Positions 27,157 through 35,217 of a DNA stretch of 62,075 nucleotides are shown here, piece by piece. Each line of letters begins with the position of its first letter. Positions within the stretch are counted from its first letter, which is position 1. The position numbers were made by a program, and so were the translations under genes. A model generated the notes under the pieces. The model was given only the letters and a program-made list of their open reading frames with translations, made no database searches and was not told the DNA's origin. Where the stretch lies: contig JAWLAT010000030.1 of NCBI GenBank assembly GCA_041395325.1, positions 1 to 62,075 of the forward strand, read 5' to 3'. The DNA is from JAWLAT01 sp041395325. GTDB taxonomy: Bacteria; Pseudomonadota; Gammaproteobacteria; Xanthomonadales; SZUA-5.

Positions 27157-27594
27157 TTAGCCTTCAGCGTGTGGTTTGTCTGCTGGCGCATGTCGGTGCA
27201 AGGAGGCAATCAGTGGGCAAGTCACCTTGCCGCGGCTCGAACTACACGCCTTCACCAGTTGGGACAGAGCCGATTCCATACGCTGGAGGTCGGTCAGCCG
27301 CAAGCGCACGTCTGCCAGGCGTGCGGCTGCTACGTCGGCGGCTTCGTGGCAATGGGTGCCGTCCTCCAGCTTGAGCAACTCCGCAACCTCGTCCAGATTG
27401 AATCCCAGTCGCTGGGCGGACTTCACGAACTTCACCCGGTCCACGTCCGCCGACCCATAACGGCGGATGCCGCCGATAGGGCGGTCCGGCTCCGGCAGCA
27501 GGCCCTTGCGCTGATAGAACCGGATGGTTTCCACGTTGACTCCAGCGGCCTTGGCGAAGGCCCCGATGGTCAGGGTTTCCGGATCGTTCATCAT
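27157..27594 (-). CDS. merR: MerR mercury-responsive regulator
   Basis: MerR-type HTH (LTIGAFAKAAGVNVETIRFY, GIRRYGSADVDRV), a long dimer helix, and the three Hg(II)-binding cysteines in GTHCHEAADV, LVKACSSSR and KVTCPLIASL. It represses, and with Hg(II) activates, the divergent merTPA promoter by untwisting a 19-bp spacer. An MM start is at 27594. It sits in the usual divergent position inside the transposon. Confidence 0.95.
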   Translation of the reverse strand: MMNDPETLTIGAFAKAAGVNVETIRFYQRKGLLPEPDRPIGGIRRYGSADVDRVKFVKSAQRLGFNLDEVAELLKLEDGTHCHEAADVAAARLADVRLRLTDLQRMESALSQLVKACSSSRGKVTCPLIASLHRHAPADKPHAEG

Positions 27595-27599
27595 CGCGC

Positions 27600-27630
27600 T
27601 TGACTCCGTACTTGACTACGGAAGTAACCT
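27600..27630 (+). promoter_or_regulatory. merT promoter with MerR operator
   Basis: -35 TTGACT (27600-27605), a 19-bp spacer holding the dyad CCGTAC-ttga-CTACGG, and -10 TAACCT (27625-27630). The overlong spacer is the hallmark of MerR-controlled promoters and closely parallels Tn501. Confidence 0.9.
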
Positions 27631-27666
27631 TAGCGCATCACGCAAAGTCCCGGAAGGAGATCCTCT

Positions 27667-28017
27667 ATGGCAGACCCCAGCAACGGCCGCGGCGCACTAG
27701 CTGCCGGTGGCCTCGCCGCGATCCTCGCCTCGACCTGCTGCCTTGGTCCGCTGGTGCTGATCACGCTGGGTTTCTCCGGTGCCTGGATCGGCAACTTGAC
27801 CGCGCTGGAACCGTACCGACCGATCTTCATTGGCGTGGCGCTCGTGGCGCTGTTCTTCGCGTGGCGTCGCATCTTCCGTCCGGCCCGCGCCTGCGCGCCG
27901 GACGACGCGTGCGCCGTGCCCCAGGTGCGGACGGCCTACAAGGTGATCTTCTGGATCGTCGCCGCCCTGGTGCTGATCGCCCTCGTGTTTCCCTACCTCA
28001 TGCCCCTGTTCTACTGA
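27667..28017 (+). CDS. merT: MerT mercuric transport protein
   Basis: Inner-membrane Hg(II) importer with three predicted helices. The Cys pair in LASTCCLGPLVLI (first helix) and a second pair in ARACAPDDACAV (cytoplasmic loop) are the expected Hg relay. 116 residues is the normal length. AAGGAG lies just before the ATG. First gene of merTPA. Confidence 0.95.
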   Translation: MADPSNGRGALAAGGLAAILASTCCLGPLVLITLGFSGAWIGNLTALEPYRPIFIGVALVALFFAWRRIFRPARACAPDDACAVPQVRTAYKVIFWIVAALVLIALVFPYLMPLFY

Positions 28018-28029
28018 AAGGAGATTGCC

Positions 28030-28308
28030 ATGAAAAAACTCATCGCACTGCTCGCTCTGACCCTTGCCCTGAGCGCTCCCGCCTGGGCCGCCACCAAAAC
28101 CGTCACGCTGTCGGTGCCGAGCATGACCTGCGCCACCTGTCCGATCACGGTCAAGAAGGCGCTGTCCAAGGTCGAAGGCGTCATCGAGGCCAAGGTGACC
28201 TGGGAGCCCAAGGAGGCGGTGGTGACCTACGACGATGCCAAGACCTCGCCGGCCGCGTTGACCAAGGCCACCGAAAACGCCGGCTACCCATCCACCGTCA
28301 AGGAGTGA
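28030..28308 (+). CDS. merP: MerP periplasmic mercury-binding protein
   Basis: A signal peptide (MKKLIALLALTLALSAPAWA) is followed by a 70-residue heavy-metal-associated domain with PSMTCATCPITVKKAL, whose two Cys bind Hg(II) and pass it to MerT. A good AAAGGAG site precedes it, 12 bases after merT. Confidence 0.95.
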   Translation: MKKLIALLALTLALSAPAWAATKTVTLSVPSMTCATCPITVKKALSKVEGVIEAKVTWEPKEAVVTYDDAKTSPAALTKATENAGYPSTVKE

Positions 28309-28318
28309 GCGCACGCTC

Positions 28319-30016
28319 ATGACCGAGGCGATCATGCTGCATATCGACGGCATGACCTGCGGGTCGTGCGCCGAGCACGTCAAGCAGGCGTTGGAAAAGG
28401 TGCCTGGCGTGCGTTCGGCCTCGGTGTCCTACCCACAGCGCCGGGCTGAGATTGAGGCCAGCGTAGGTACCGTCGCGGACGTGACCTCGCTGGTCGCGGC
28501 GGTGTCCGCACTCGGCTACCGAGCGCAGGCTGCCGATGTACCAAACCAACCTCGTGGCCTGCTGGATAAGGCACGGAGTTGGCTCGGTAGCGGTGGGATG
28601 AAGCGCGAAGATGGCGTCCCGGCGCTGCACGTGGCCGTGATCGGCAGCGGCGGCGCGGCGATGGCGGCGGCGTTGAAAGCCGTCGAGCAAGGGGCGCATG
28701 TGACGCTGATCGAGCGCAGCATCCTCGGCGGCACCTGCGTCAATGTGGGCTGCGTACCGTCCAAGATCATGATCCGCGCCGCCCACATCGCTCACCTGCG
28801 GCGCGAGAGTCCGTTTGATGACGGCATTGCCGCCGCCTCGCCGAAGATCCTGCGTGAGCGCTTGCTGGCGCAGCAGCAGGGGCGCGTCGATGAACTGCGC
28901 CACGCCAAGTACGAAAGCATCCTGGCGAGCACCCCGGCCATCACCGTGCTGCGCGGCGACGCCAAGTTCAAGGACGCGCACACGCTGACTGTGGCGACCG
29001 CTGACGACGGCATGCGCGAGGTGAGTTTCGACCGCTGTCTCATCGCCACCGGGGCCAGTCCAGCGATTCCGCCTATCCCGGGTTTGAAAGACACGCCCTT
29101 CTGGACGTCGACCGAAGCGCTGGCCAGCGACACGATCCCCGAACGGTTAGCCGTGATCGGCTCGTCGGTGGTGGCCGTCGAACTCGCGCAGGCCTTTGCC
29201 CGGCTGGGCAGCAAGGTGACCATCCTGGCGCGCAGCACGCTGTTCTTTCGCGAAGACCCCGCCATTGGCGAGGCCGTGACAGCCGTGTTCCGCGCCGAAG
29301 GCATCGAGGTGCTGGACCACACGCAGGCCAGCCAGGTCGCCTATGAGGATGGGGAATTCGTGCTCACCACCGAACGCGACGAACGGCGTACCGACCGGCT
29401 GTTGGTCGCCACCGGCCGCGCACCGAACACCCGCGCCCTGAACCTCGAAGCAGCGGGCGTCGAAGTCAACGCACAGGGCGCTATCGTCATCGATCACGCC
29501 ATGCGCACCAGCACACCGCACATCTACGCGGCCGGCGACTGCACCGACCAGCCGCAGTTCGTCTACGTCGCAGCGGCGGCTGGCACCCGTGCCGCGATCA
29601 ACATGACGGGGGGCAACGCGGCACTGGATCTGACGGCGATGCCGGCGGTGGTGTTCACCGACCCGCAGGTGGCCAATGTCGGCTACAGTGAAGCCGAAGC
29701 GCACCAGGACGGCATCGAGACCGACAGCCGCACGCTGACGCTCGACAACGTGCCGCGGGCGCTCGTCAACTTCGACACGCGCGGTTTCATCAAGCTGGTC
29801 GCCGAGGCCGGCACCGGCCGATTGATCGGCGTGCAGGCGGTGGCCCCGGAAGCAGGCGAGCTGATCCAAGCCGCAGTGCTGGCGATTCGCAACCGCATGA
29901 CGGTGCGAGAGTTGGCCGACCAGTTATTCCCCTACCTGACGATGGTCGAGGGACTGAAACTCGCTGCGCAGACCTTCACCAAAGATGTGAAGCAACTGTC
30001 CTGTTGCGCAGGGTAG
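28319..30016 (+). CDS. merA: MerA mercuric reductase
   Basis: NADPH-dependent flavoenzyme reducing Hg(II) to Hg(0); cytoplasmic. The N-terminal HMA domain (DGMTCGSCAEHV) is followed by a FAD-binding fold (VAVIGSGGAAMAAAL), the redox-active disulfide GGTCVNVGCVPSK, an NADPH fold (LAVIGSSVVAVELAQ), a dimer interface and the C-terminal Cys pair LSCCAG that hands Hg to the active site. 565 residues, complete. Last gene of merTPA, convergent with the transposase. Confidence 0.97.
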   Translation: MTEAIMLHIDGMTCGSCAEHVKQALEKVPGVRSASVSYPQRRAEIEASVGTVADVTSLVAAVSALGYRAQAADVPNQPRGLLDKARSWLGSGGMKREDGVPALHVAVIGSGGAAMAAALKAVEQGAHVTLIERSILGGTCVNVGCVPSKIMIRAAHIAHLRRESPFDDGIAAASPKILRERLLAQQQGRVDELRHAKYESILASTPAITVLRGDAKFKDAHTLTVATADDGMREVSFDRCLIATGASPAIPPIPGLKDTPFWTSTEALASDTIPERLAVIGSSVVAVELAQAFARLGSKVTILARSTLFFREDPAIGEAVTAVFRAEGIEVLDHTQASQVAYEDGEFVLTTERDERRTDRLLVATGRAPNTRALNLEAAGVEVNAQGAIVIDHAMRTSTPHIYAAGDCTDQPQFVYVAAAAGTRAAINMTGGNAALDLTAMPAVVFTDPQVANVGYSEAEAHQDGIETDSRTLTLDNVPRALVNFDTRGFIKLVAEAGTGRLIGVQAVAPEAGELIQAAVLAIRNRMTVRELADQLFPYLTMVEGLKLAAQTFTKDVKQLSCCAG

Positions 30017-30101
30017 CGAACGGCCCCGGTGCCCATTGCATCGGCTTCATCAGCTGAGTCAAACGCTCAGAAGCTCCGGGGCTTGTGAGATGGGTAGAGG
30101 T

Positions 30102-31439
30102 CTACTCGAAATACCCCTCTTCGAGCAGCCGTACCAACGTCGGAATGTAAGGCCCGTATTCGACGACACGTCGGACCTGCTTCTTGCGGATCGATGCCAT
30201 GGTCATCCGCTGGTACTCAAAGTTTGTCGACGCCTGATCGTCATCAACCAGCACGGTCTCGACCACGGCCCCGTCCTTACGCGCCTTCTCGTCGTAGAGC
30301 ATTCGCGCCCGGATTACCTCGAAGCTATAGCCCCTGCCCATGCGGTTCATGTCCTTGGCCAGCCGGTTGACTGATTCAGTATAGGCGTTGGTGATGGGCT
30401 GCTCGAAATAGGCGAAGATTTCATCGTGCCAGTTGTGCACGGCGGTGGTCAGATCCTTGAATGTGGCCGTCAGCTCTGACGGAATGTTGCCCAACCACTT
30501 CGCACAAGCCGTTTCAGCATCCGGACGGCTCTTTTGATCCCAGAGCGACAGGAATCCTTCCTTGAGGGCATGCGCCTCACCGAGTTGGGGGAATTGGCGG
30601 AACCATTCGAGGGCCCGCGCCATGTCCGCGCCCTTCAGGTCGTGCTGGCGCTTGAGCAATAGGAAACGCTCATCCTTGAGCTTGAGGCGCTGCCGGGCCG
30701 GCAAGTCCTTGCGAATGCGCTTGCGCAGCTTCTCCAGGGCATCGTTCGCCATTCGCTGGATGTGGAAGCGATCGACCACAATCCGTGCCTGCGGAAGCGT
30801 GGCACGCACGACCTGCTTGTAGACGTGATACATATCCATCGCCACCCACTCGATGGTGTCCTTGTCCCGCAAGCTGCGGAAATAGGGCAACAGGTCCGCC
30901 TTGGCGCGGCTGGGTCGAAGGTCGAAGACGGTCTTGCGCTCAATGTTGGTGATCATCGCCCTGTACTGGCCGATGATCTTGAGCTCGTCGATCCCCAGGA
31001 TGCGAGGCGTCCGGAACCTGACCTTGGTCTCGAACTCCTCGATGAAGTCATCGAAGACGTGGCGGATCGTCTTCTCGTCCAAGTCCACTTCGCGAGCCAG
31101 GGCCGCGAAGGTTTTGGTGAAGCTCTCCTTACGGATATAGCGCACCAGGCGGGCCGTGGCTTGTCGCTTGCCGTCGAAGTCGCCCACCGGCTCGAACAGG
31201 GTCTTGCCGCAGCCTGTGCAGCGATAGCGTCGCCGCTGGATGAACACCACCACCGGCTTGCCATGCGTCGGCGTGTCCTGGAAGGATTGCTCCTGCGAGC
31301 CGTGGCCGTGCAGGCGTCCGACCTTGCACAGTGGGCATGTTGTCAATTGTTCAACGCCTTCCGCCTTGACGACATAACGATCGTCATCGCCCACGACTTG
31401 AAGTGTCTTGAGGCTTCGGAGTTGCAGGAAGTCGGTCAC
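30102..31439 (-). CDS. ISL3-family transposase (445 aa)
   Basis: N-terminal zinc-ribbon pairs (TTCPLCKVGRLHG, YRCTGCGKTLF), an HTH (KTFAALAREVDLDEKTIRHV) and a DDE domain with Asp in ILGIDELK, Asp in IVVDRFHIQ and Glu in NAYTESVNRLAKDMN. This is the standard ISL3 architecture and length, with no frameshift. It lies convergent to merA and is probably the enzyme that moved the whole 4.5 kb unit. Confidence 0.93.
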   Translation of the reverse strand: MTDFLQLRSLKTLQVVGDDDRYVVKAEGVEQLTTCPLCKVGRLHGHGSQEQSFQDTPTHGKPVVVFIQRRRYRCTGCGKTLFEPVGDFDGKRQATARLVRYIRKESFTKTFAALAREVDLDEKTIRHVFDDFIEEFETKVRFRTPRILGIDELKIIGQYRAMITNIERKTVFDLRPSRAKADLLPYFRSLRDKDTIEWVAMDMYHVYKQVVRATLPQARIVVDRFHIQRMANDALEKLRKRIRKDLPARQRLKLKDERFLLLKRQHDLKGADMARALEWFRQFPQLGEAHALKEGFLSLWDQKSRPDAETACAKWLGNIPSELTATFKDLTTAVHNWHDEIFAYFEQPITNAYTESVNRLAKDMNRMGRGYSFEVIRARMLYDEKARKDGAVVETVLVDDDQASTNFEYQRMTMASIRKKQVRRVVEYGPYIPTLVRLLEEGYFE

Positions 31440-31883
31440 TCAGCACCTTGGGCGAACCCACACTGAAATCCGGTTTCTAGCTTAGCATGCTCGTTCTCGG
31501 TTCCAACACTAGAATCCGTCTTTTGAAATGAGAGCTACAACAGCCATAAACCCTGAAACCCACACCAGATTCCGGATACCCAAAAAATCTGTCGGGTCTG
31601 CAACGGCTGGTCGCTGAACTGAAGGTTGACTACCGCGACGTCATCGTCTCCGCGGAATACATCGTTGAAGGCACAAATTGGGTGCGTGTTCGAGATTTGA
31701 ATCATCCCATTCCGTGATTCCGATGGAACGGGTAGACAGGTTGTGGCGTGCAGGCTGGACCACGGTCACGAGGTGTCTGTCAGCACGAGGCAAGTCAGCG
31801 ATGACGATGAAGTCGAGCAATGCATCGGGTTGGGACCGCCAACGCGCCGTTCAGCTCGCCGCCAGCGACTGGAGAATCTGAGA

Positions 31884-32228
31884 ATGTTGCCACCTGATGC
31901 GCACTTGTCGGCACTGCTGCGGGTAATCCATGTCGCAGCCATTGAGGCAAGAGCCGTGGCGTGGACTTCGGAGGCAGACGAATCACTTGAAGGCAAGCGG
32001 GAGGCGCTTGCCAAGTGCGCTTCCCTGACCGACGCCATACACAACATCCCCCTGTTTCTCACCCGTTTTGAGAATTGGAACGAAAGTCGATTCGTAGGCA
32101 CGCTAAGGCGCCATGATCAACAGTGGGCGGAGCGTGGACTCACCAGCCTGGAAGCGGTGTATCGGGATGAGCTGCATCGGCATGCAGAGCGCGATCCGGA
32201 GCCGCAAGGCGGCAACGTCATCGACTGA
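31884..32228 (+). CDS. Hypothetical all-helical protein (114 aa)
   Basis: Starts MLPPDAHLSALLRVIHVAAI at an ATG with GGAG nearby; in-frame sequence upstream is not protein-like. It contains long amphipathic helices (ALAKCASLTDAIHNIPLFLT, GLTSLEAVYRDELHRHAERD). No family recognised. It is first in a run of small plus-strand genes that resemble unlinked immunity or cassette genes. Confidence 0.5.
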   Translation: MLPPDAHLSALLRVIHVAAIEARAVAWTSEADESLEGKREALAKCASLTDAIHNIPLFLTRFENWNESRFVGTLRRHDQQWAERGLTSLEAVYRDELHRHAERDPEPQGGNVID

Positions 32229-32312
32229 ACCTTGGAACTGTCTTGAGATACGCGGGCTGGCGGTCAAGAGCCCGCATTGTCGCGCTGCTCGATTCAGAAG
32301 CTGAAGAGAACC

Positions 32313-32765
32313 ATGTCGACCTTGCGCACGCTCAAAGGGCTGGTCAACGCACTGGCTGACACATTCGTCAGCCGAAACAATGACGTCTTCGGTTACTGGG
32401 CGATGGGGATGTTGTACCGCGACGCCAGGGAAAGCGGCCTGGAAGCCATCGAGATGGATCTGCTCGGTAGCGATGATCACGACGCAAGCGTGGTCGTCGA
32501 TCACGTGTCATCTCGGTATCGAGCCAGGCTTGCCCACTGGTGCGATTCCCGACACGTGAAACTGACCCGTGCGTCCGCGACAGCGCGCTTCAACTTGCCG
32601 GATTCTGGCCAAAGGCGGGCCTGGAACGACTTCGGCGAGCCCTATCAGGTGACTTTTCAGCTCACCGATGCGTCGGGCAGGCAGGCCACGGCGTCCAGAC
32701 ACGGCTGGTGCAGGGTTCACGATCCGGCGATGGAGATCAGGCGTTCGCGATGGGGAGGTGCATGA
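32313..32765 (+). CDS. Hypothetical protein (150 aa)
   Basis: MSTLRTLKGLVNALADTFVS with SRNNDVFGYWAMGMLYRDAR, then a beta-rich second half (VTFQLTDASGRQATASRHGW). The N-terminal helical motif with SRNND and GYW looks conserved, but I cannot name a family. Soluble, no signal peptide. It lies 84 bases after the previous gene on the same strand. Confidence 0.5.
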   Translation: MSTLRTLKGLVNALADTFVSRNNDVFGYWAMGMLYRDARESGLEAIEMDLLGSDDHDASVVVDHVSSRYRARLAHWCDSRHVKLTRASATARFNLPDSGQRRAWNDFGEPYQVTFQLTDASGRQATASRHGWCRVHDPAMEIRRSRWGGA

Positions 32766-32861
32766 CCTTGGGGATCATGGCTCATGGTTTAAAGCACGCT
32801 GTTTGCCGCGCGCGCGTGGCATCGTTCCGCGGCGCCAAGTTCCACGTTCTGGAAGCCCGGG

Positions 32862-33320
32862 ATGTCATTCCAGATTGAGACTCTGCTGAAGGAGCGACCC
32901 AAGGGGCGAACGCCCATCTGGGTAGTTCGGCTGCGCGACGGCGACGCGATCGCCTTCACTTCGGAAACCCGGTCGCTGCATCTCCGGGACGAAGCCGCTG
33001 CAAGGCTGCTTGGCCGAGCGCTGGCCACCTGCCTGGCTTCCGGGGTGTCGATGCGCAGCGATGTGGATTGGCAAGGTGACCTGAGTGACGACTGTACTGC
33101 CCGCATCGGCAGATTCCAGGCTCATGCCGAGCATCTCCAGGGCCCACGGCGTGGAGGAGTCTGGTACTGCCAGGTCTTCGATGTGCTCCACTCCGAGGAG
33201 GCAGGCATCGTCCCGCGCAGCGGCAGGGCGGCCCGCTGGCTGTGTGAAGTGATTGCGGTTGCCGCGGAGCTCGGGTTTGCAGCGCTGCCTGACGAACCGC
33301 GCCGCACTCAGTCAAACTGA
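32862..33320 (+). CDS. Hypothetical protein (152 aa)
   Basis: MSFQIETLLKERPKGRTPIW then beta/alpha alternation (VVRLRDGDAIAFTSETRSLH, VWYCQVFDVLHSEE) ending in PDEPRRTQSN. Soluble; no known motif seen. It is third in the run of small plus-strand genes after the mercury transposon. Confidence 0.5.
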   Translation: MSFQIETLLKERPKGRTPIWVVRLRDGDAIAFTSETRSLHLRDEAAARLLGRALATCLASGVSMRSDVDWQGDLSDDCTARIGRFQAHAEHLQGPRRGGVWYCQVFDVLHSEEAGIVPRSGRAARWLCEVIAVAAELGFAALPDEPRRTQSN

Positions 33321-33348
33321 GTACCCAACAGCTCAAGCGGCGTCCACG

Positions 33349-33442
33349 ATGGGCATCCTGACCTTCTGCATCAACCTCACCCTCGACGGCTGCGTCGACC
33401 ACGAAGCGGGCATCGCCGATGACGAGACGCATGCCTTCTTCA
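33349..33442 (+). pseudogene. Duplicated 5' fragment of the DHFR-like gene
   Basis: 94 bases match 34147-34240, the start of the DHFR-like gene, with two mismatches. The frame (MGILTFCINLTLDGCVDHEA...) stops soon after the duplicated block. What follows to 33686 is unassigned; a short minus-strand frame (LEVARRNDIALADLRDAVPL) may be a remnant of another gene. Confidence 0.75.
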
Positions 33443-33686
33443 GTCGATGACCATCCAGCCATCGAGCCAGGGGCACCGCGTCTCGCAGGTCTGCGAGGGC
33501 GATGTCGTTGCGGCGCGCAACTTCAAGTACGGTCGCGATGTGGGCATCGGCGGGGAAGGCAGGCTGGGTGACACGCCCTGGTCCGATCGCTACGCTTGAG
33601 CCGTCGCCCGAAGGCTGCATCGATGCCGCAACTCATTCGCGCAGAAGCCGCATCGCGGCGCAATCCTGATGGAGGCTCCGGTTCGC

Positions 33687-34127
33687 ATGAAGTACGACGA
33701 CGCTTCTTGGCACTATGGCGGCGACTTCCCGAACGACCTTCCGAATGAGGCGGGCGCCACCCACATCGGCATGTTTCTGGCTTGGGCGCTTCTTGCCGGG
33801 CTCGGCGGCGAGATTTTCGCCGATGAACTTGCAGAGGAAGTGGGGCGATTGCGGATCAGGGCGATCACGCCCGGTGCGTTCTTCTTCTCGGTTTGCGACG
33901 GAAAGTTCATCGACGAGGATCTGAACGAGTTGGGGAATGCGTTCGCGCTGGATTACTACGAATCGGAATCTGCCGATTTCATTCCTGACTACGACGCCAC
34001 GCTAGCAGTGGGGCTCCCTTCGACTTACCACGTGCCCGACTCATGGGAGAGCTACGACAAGCTCAAGCCAGTCATAGATAATCGCTTTGCTCAGTGGCAA
34101 TCGAGCCGGCCCGTGAATTCTCATTGA
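33687..34127 (+). CDS. DUF7832-like conserved protein (146 aa)
   Basis: MKYDDASWHYGGDFPNDLPN with THIGMFLAWALLAGL, ITPGAFFFSVCDGKF and SWESYDKLKPVIDNRFAQW shows the pattern of a widespread small bacterial family (I recall it as DUF7832) found near other small immunity-like genes. The ATG at 33687 is preferred over 33669, with GGAGG upstream. Biochemical role unknown. It lies 19 bases before the DHFR-like gene. Confidence 0.65.
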   Translation: MKYDDASWHYGGDFPNDLPNEAGATHIGMFLAWALLAGLGGEIFADELAEEVGRLRIRAITPGAFFFSVCDGKFIDEDLNELGNAFALDYYESESADFIPDYDATLAVGLPSTYHVPDSWESYDKLKPVIDNRFAQWQSSRPVNSH

Positions 34128-34146
34128 GATGTGAACGGAGTTCTCC

Positions 34147-34704
34147 ATGGGCATCCTGACCTTCTGCATCAACCTCACCCTCGACGGCTGCATCGACCAC
34201 GAAGCGGGCATCGCCGATGACGAGACGCATGACTTCTTCACCGGCCTGATGGACGGCTGCGGGGCGATGCTGTGGGGGCGGGTGACCTACGAGATGATGG
34301 AGAGCTACTGGCCGGCCGTGGCGCGGGGTGAGGTCGAGACGCCGGCGGCGATGCGCGAGTGGGCGGTCAAGCTGGAGGCCAAACCGAAGTATGTGGTGTC
34401 ATCGACGCGGCAGGACTTCCCGTGGACGAACAGCCATCTTATCGCCGGTGATTTGCACACGGGTGTGCAAGCGCTGAAGGACGCGACCCCCGCCGGGGTG
34501 CTGCTCGGCAGCGGGAAGCTGGCCAGAGCGCTGGAGCGGCTGGACCTGATCGACGAGTACCGCTTTCTGGTCCACCCCCGGCTTGCCGGCCACGGGCCGA
34601 CGTTATACGAAGGCGGATTGTCCGATATGCGTTGCCTGGACCTGGTCTCGGCCAGGCCACTGAGCAATGGGGCGGTGGCGATGCACTATCGGAAGGCAGG
34701 CTGA
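34147..34704 (+). CDS. Dihydrofolate reductase-family (RibD C-terminal-like) protein
   Basis: NAD(P)H-binding reductase of the RibD-C/DHFR fold: MGILTFCINLTLDGCIDHEA, FTGLMDGCGAMLWGRVTYEM, GVLLGSGKLARALERL and RFLVHPRLAGHGPTLYEGG. 185 residues is usual for these stand-alone enzymes, whose substrate is often unknown. GGAG precedes the ATG. Its first 94 bases are duplicated at 33349. Confidence 0.85.
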   Translation: MGILTFCINLTLDGCIDHEAGIADDETHDFFTGLMDGCGAMLWGRVTYEMMESYWPAVARGEVETPAAMREWAVKLEAKPKYVVSSTRQDFPWTNSHLIAGDLHTGVQALKDATPAGVLLGSGKLARALERLDLIDEYRFLVHPRLAGHGPTLYEGGLSDMRCLDLVSARPLSNGAVAMHYRKAG

Positions 34705-34883
34705 GCCAGTGACCAGCCTTGCCGAGACACCCCTCGGTGAGCAGCGTTGGATCTCACGTCAGATCATGGCGGATCTCGATAGTCGCCAGGCATACTGCTT
34801 TGTGACCCAAGAAGCCCGTGCGCCAGGACCGACGGAACTGAGCGCGTTCCGAGTGTTCAGGCCTCTCTCTTTCGCCCGCTTGC

Positions 34884-35117
34884 TCACCCGGACTGTGCCC
34901 GCTCGATGGCAGCCGCAATGGCGGCTCGGGCCTGCGGGCTGTTCTTCCAGCAACTTGATCCCACGAGCCCGGCCGCGCTGGCCACGATCTCTCCAGCGTC
35001 TGCCTGCGCCAGTTGCTGCAGGTTCGAAAATCCCAGTTGTTCCAACCGCTCGACAACGGTGGGGCCGATCCCCTTGATGGCCAGCAGGATGGCGCGCTCC
35101 GATGGGGAGAAGCTCAT
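34884..35117 (-). CDS. Helix-hairpin-helix protein, pathogenicity-locus (Cdd1)-like (77 aa)
   Basis: MSFSPSERAILLAIKGIGPT with VVERLEQLGFSNLQQLAQAD is a HhH nonspecific DNA-binding motif (KGIGPT hairpin). The tail GSSCWKNSPQARAAIAAAIE is typical of the family. Probably a small DNA-associated protein; its precise role is not established. It sits alone between the DHFR-like gene and the DUF11 locus. Confidence 0.75.
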   Translation of the reverse strand: MSFSPSERAILLAIKGIGPTVVERLEQLGFSNLQQLAQADAGEIVASAAGLVGSSCWKNSPQARAAIAAAIERAQSG

Positions 35118-35183
35118 GGGGTGTCCGGCGATTCAATGAAGGGAAAGGCTGACAGCGTTCGCTGTCCACGCGGAGAGGCTGTT

Positions 35184-35211
35184 TGCCGGGGTGGCGCTGA
35201 CCACCCCGGCA
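35184..35211 (-). terminator. Hairpin after DUF11 protein 1
   Basis: An 11-bp perfect stem TGCCGGGGTGG / CCACCCCGGCA with a 6-nt loop just beyond the stop at 35218; on the minus strand AAACAGCC follows. The same core stem follows the paralogue at 39747-39770. Confidence 0.65.
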
Positions 35212-35217
35212 TTCACC

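Larger units (their letters stand above)
27063..31581. mobile_element. ISL3-family transposon carrying merRTPA (4519 bp, 8-bp TSD)
   Basis: 23-bp terminal inverted repeats (27063-27085 and 31559-31581; GGGTATCCGGA...GTGTGGG, 20 of 23 matching) flank merR, merTPA and an ISL3 transposase. The target duplication AAAAAATC lies at 27055-27062 and 31582-31589. All passenger genes and the transposase are intact and the repeats are clean, so the insertion is recent or functional. It interrupts a small gene. Confidence 0.95.
26897..31717 (+). pseudogene. Small 97-aa protein gene split by the mercury transposon
   Basis: MDFMIPADVETYVLQNFPEA ... CAAIASGKN ends at 27062 where the transposon begins. The gene resumes at 31590 as LSGLQRLVAELKVDYRDVIV ... 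VRVRDLNHPIP and stops at 31717. Removing the element and one 8-bp duplication restores one 97-residue frame exactly. No family recognised; it is soluble and acidic. Translation read into the transposon end gives a spurious tail (RVSGF). Confidence 0.75.
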
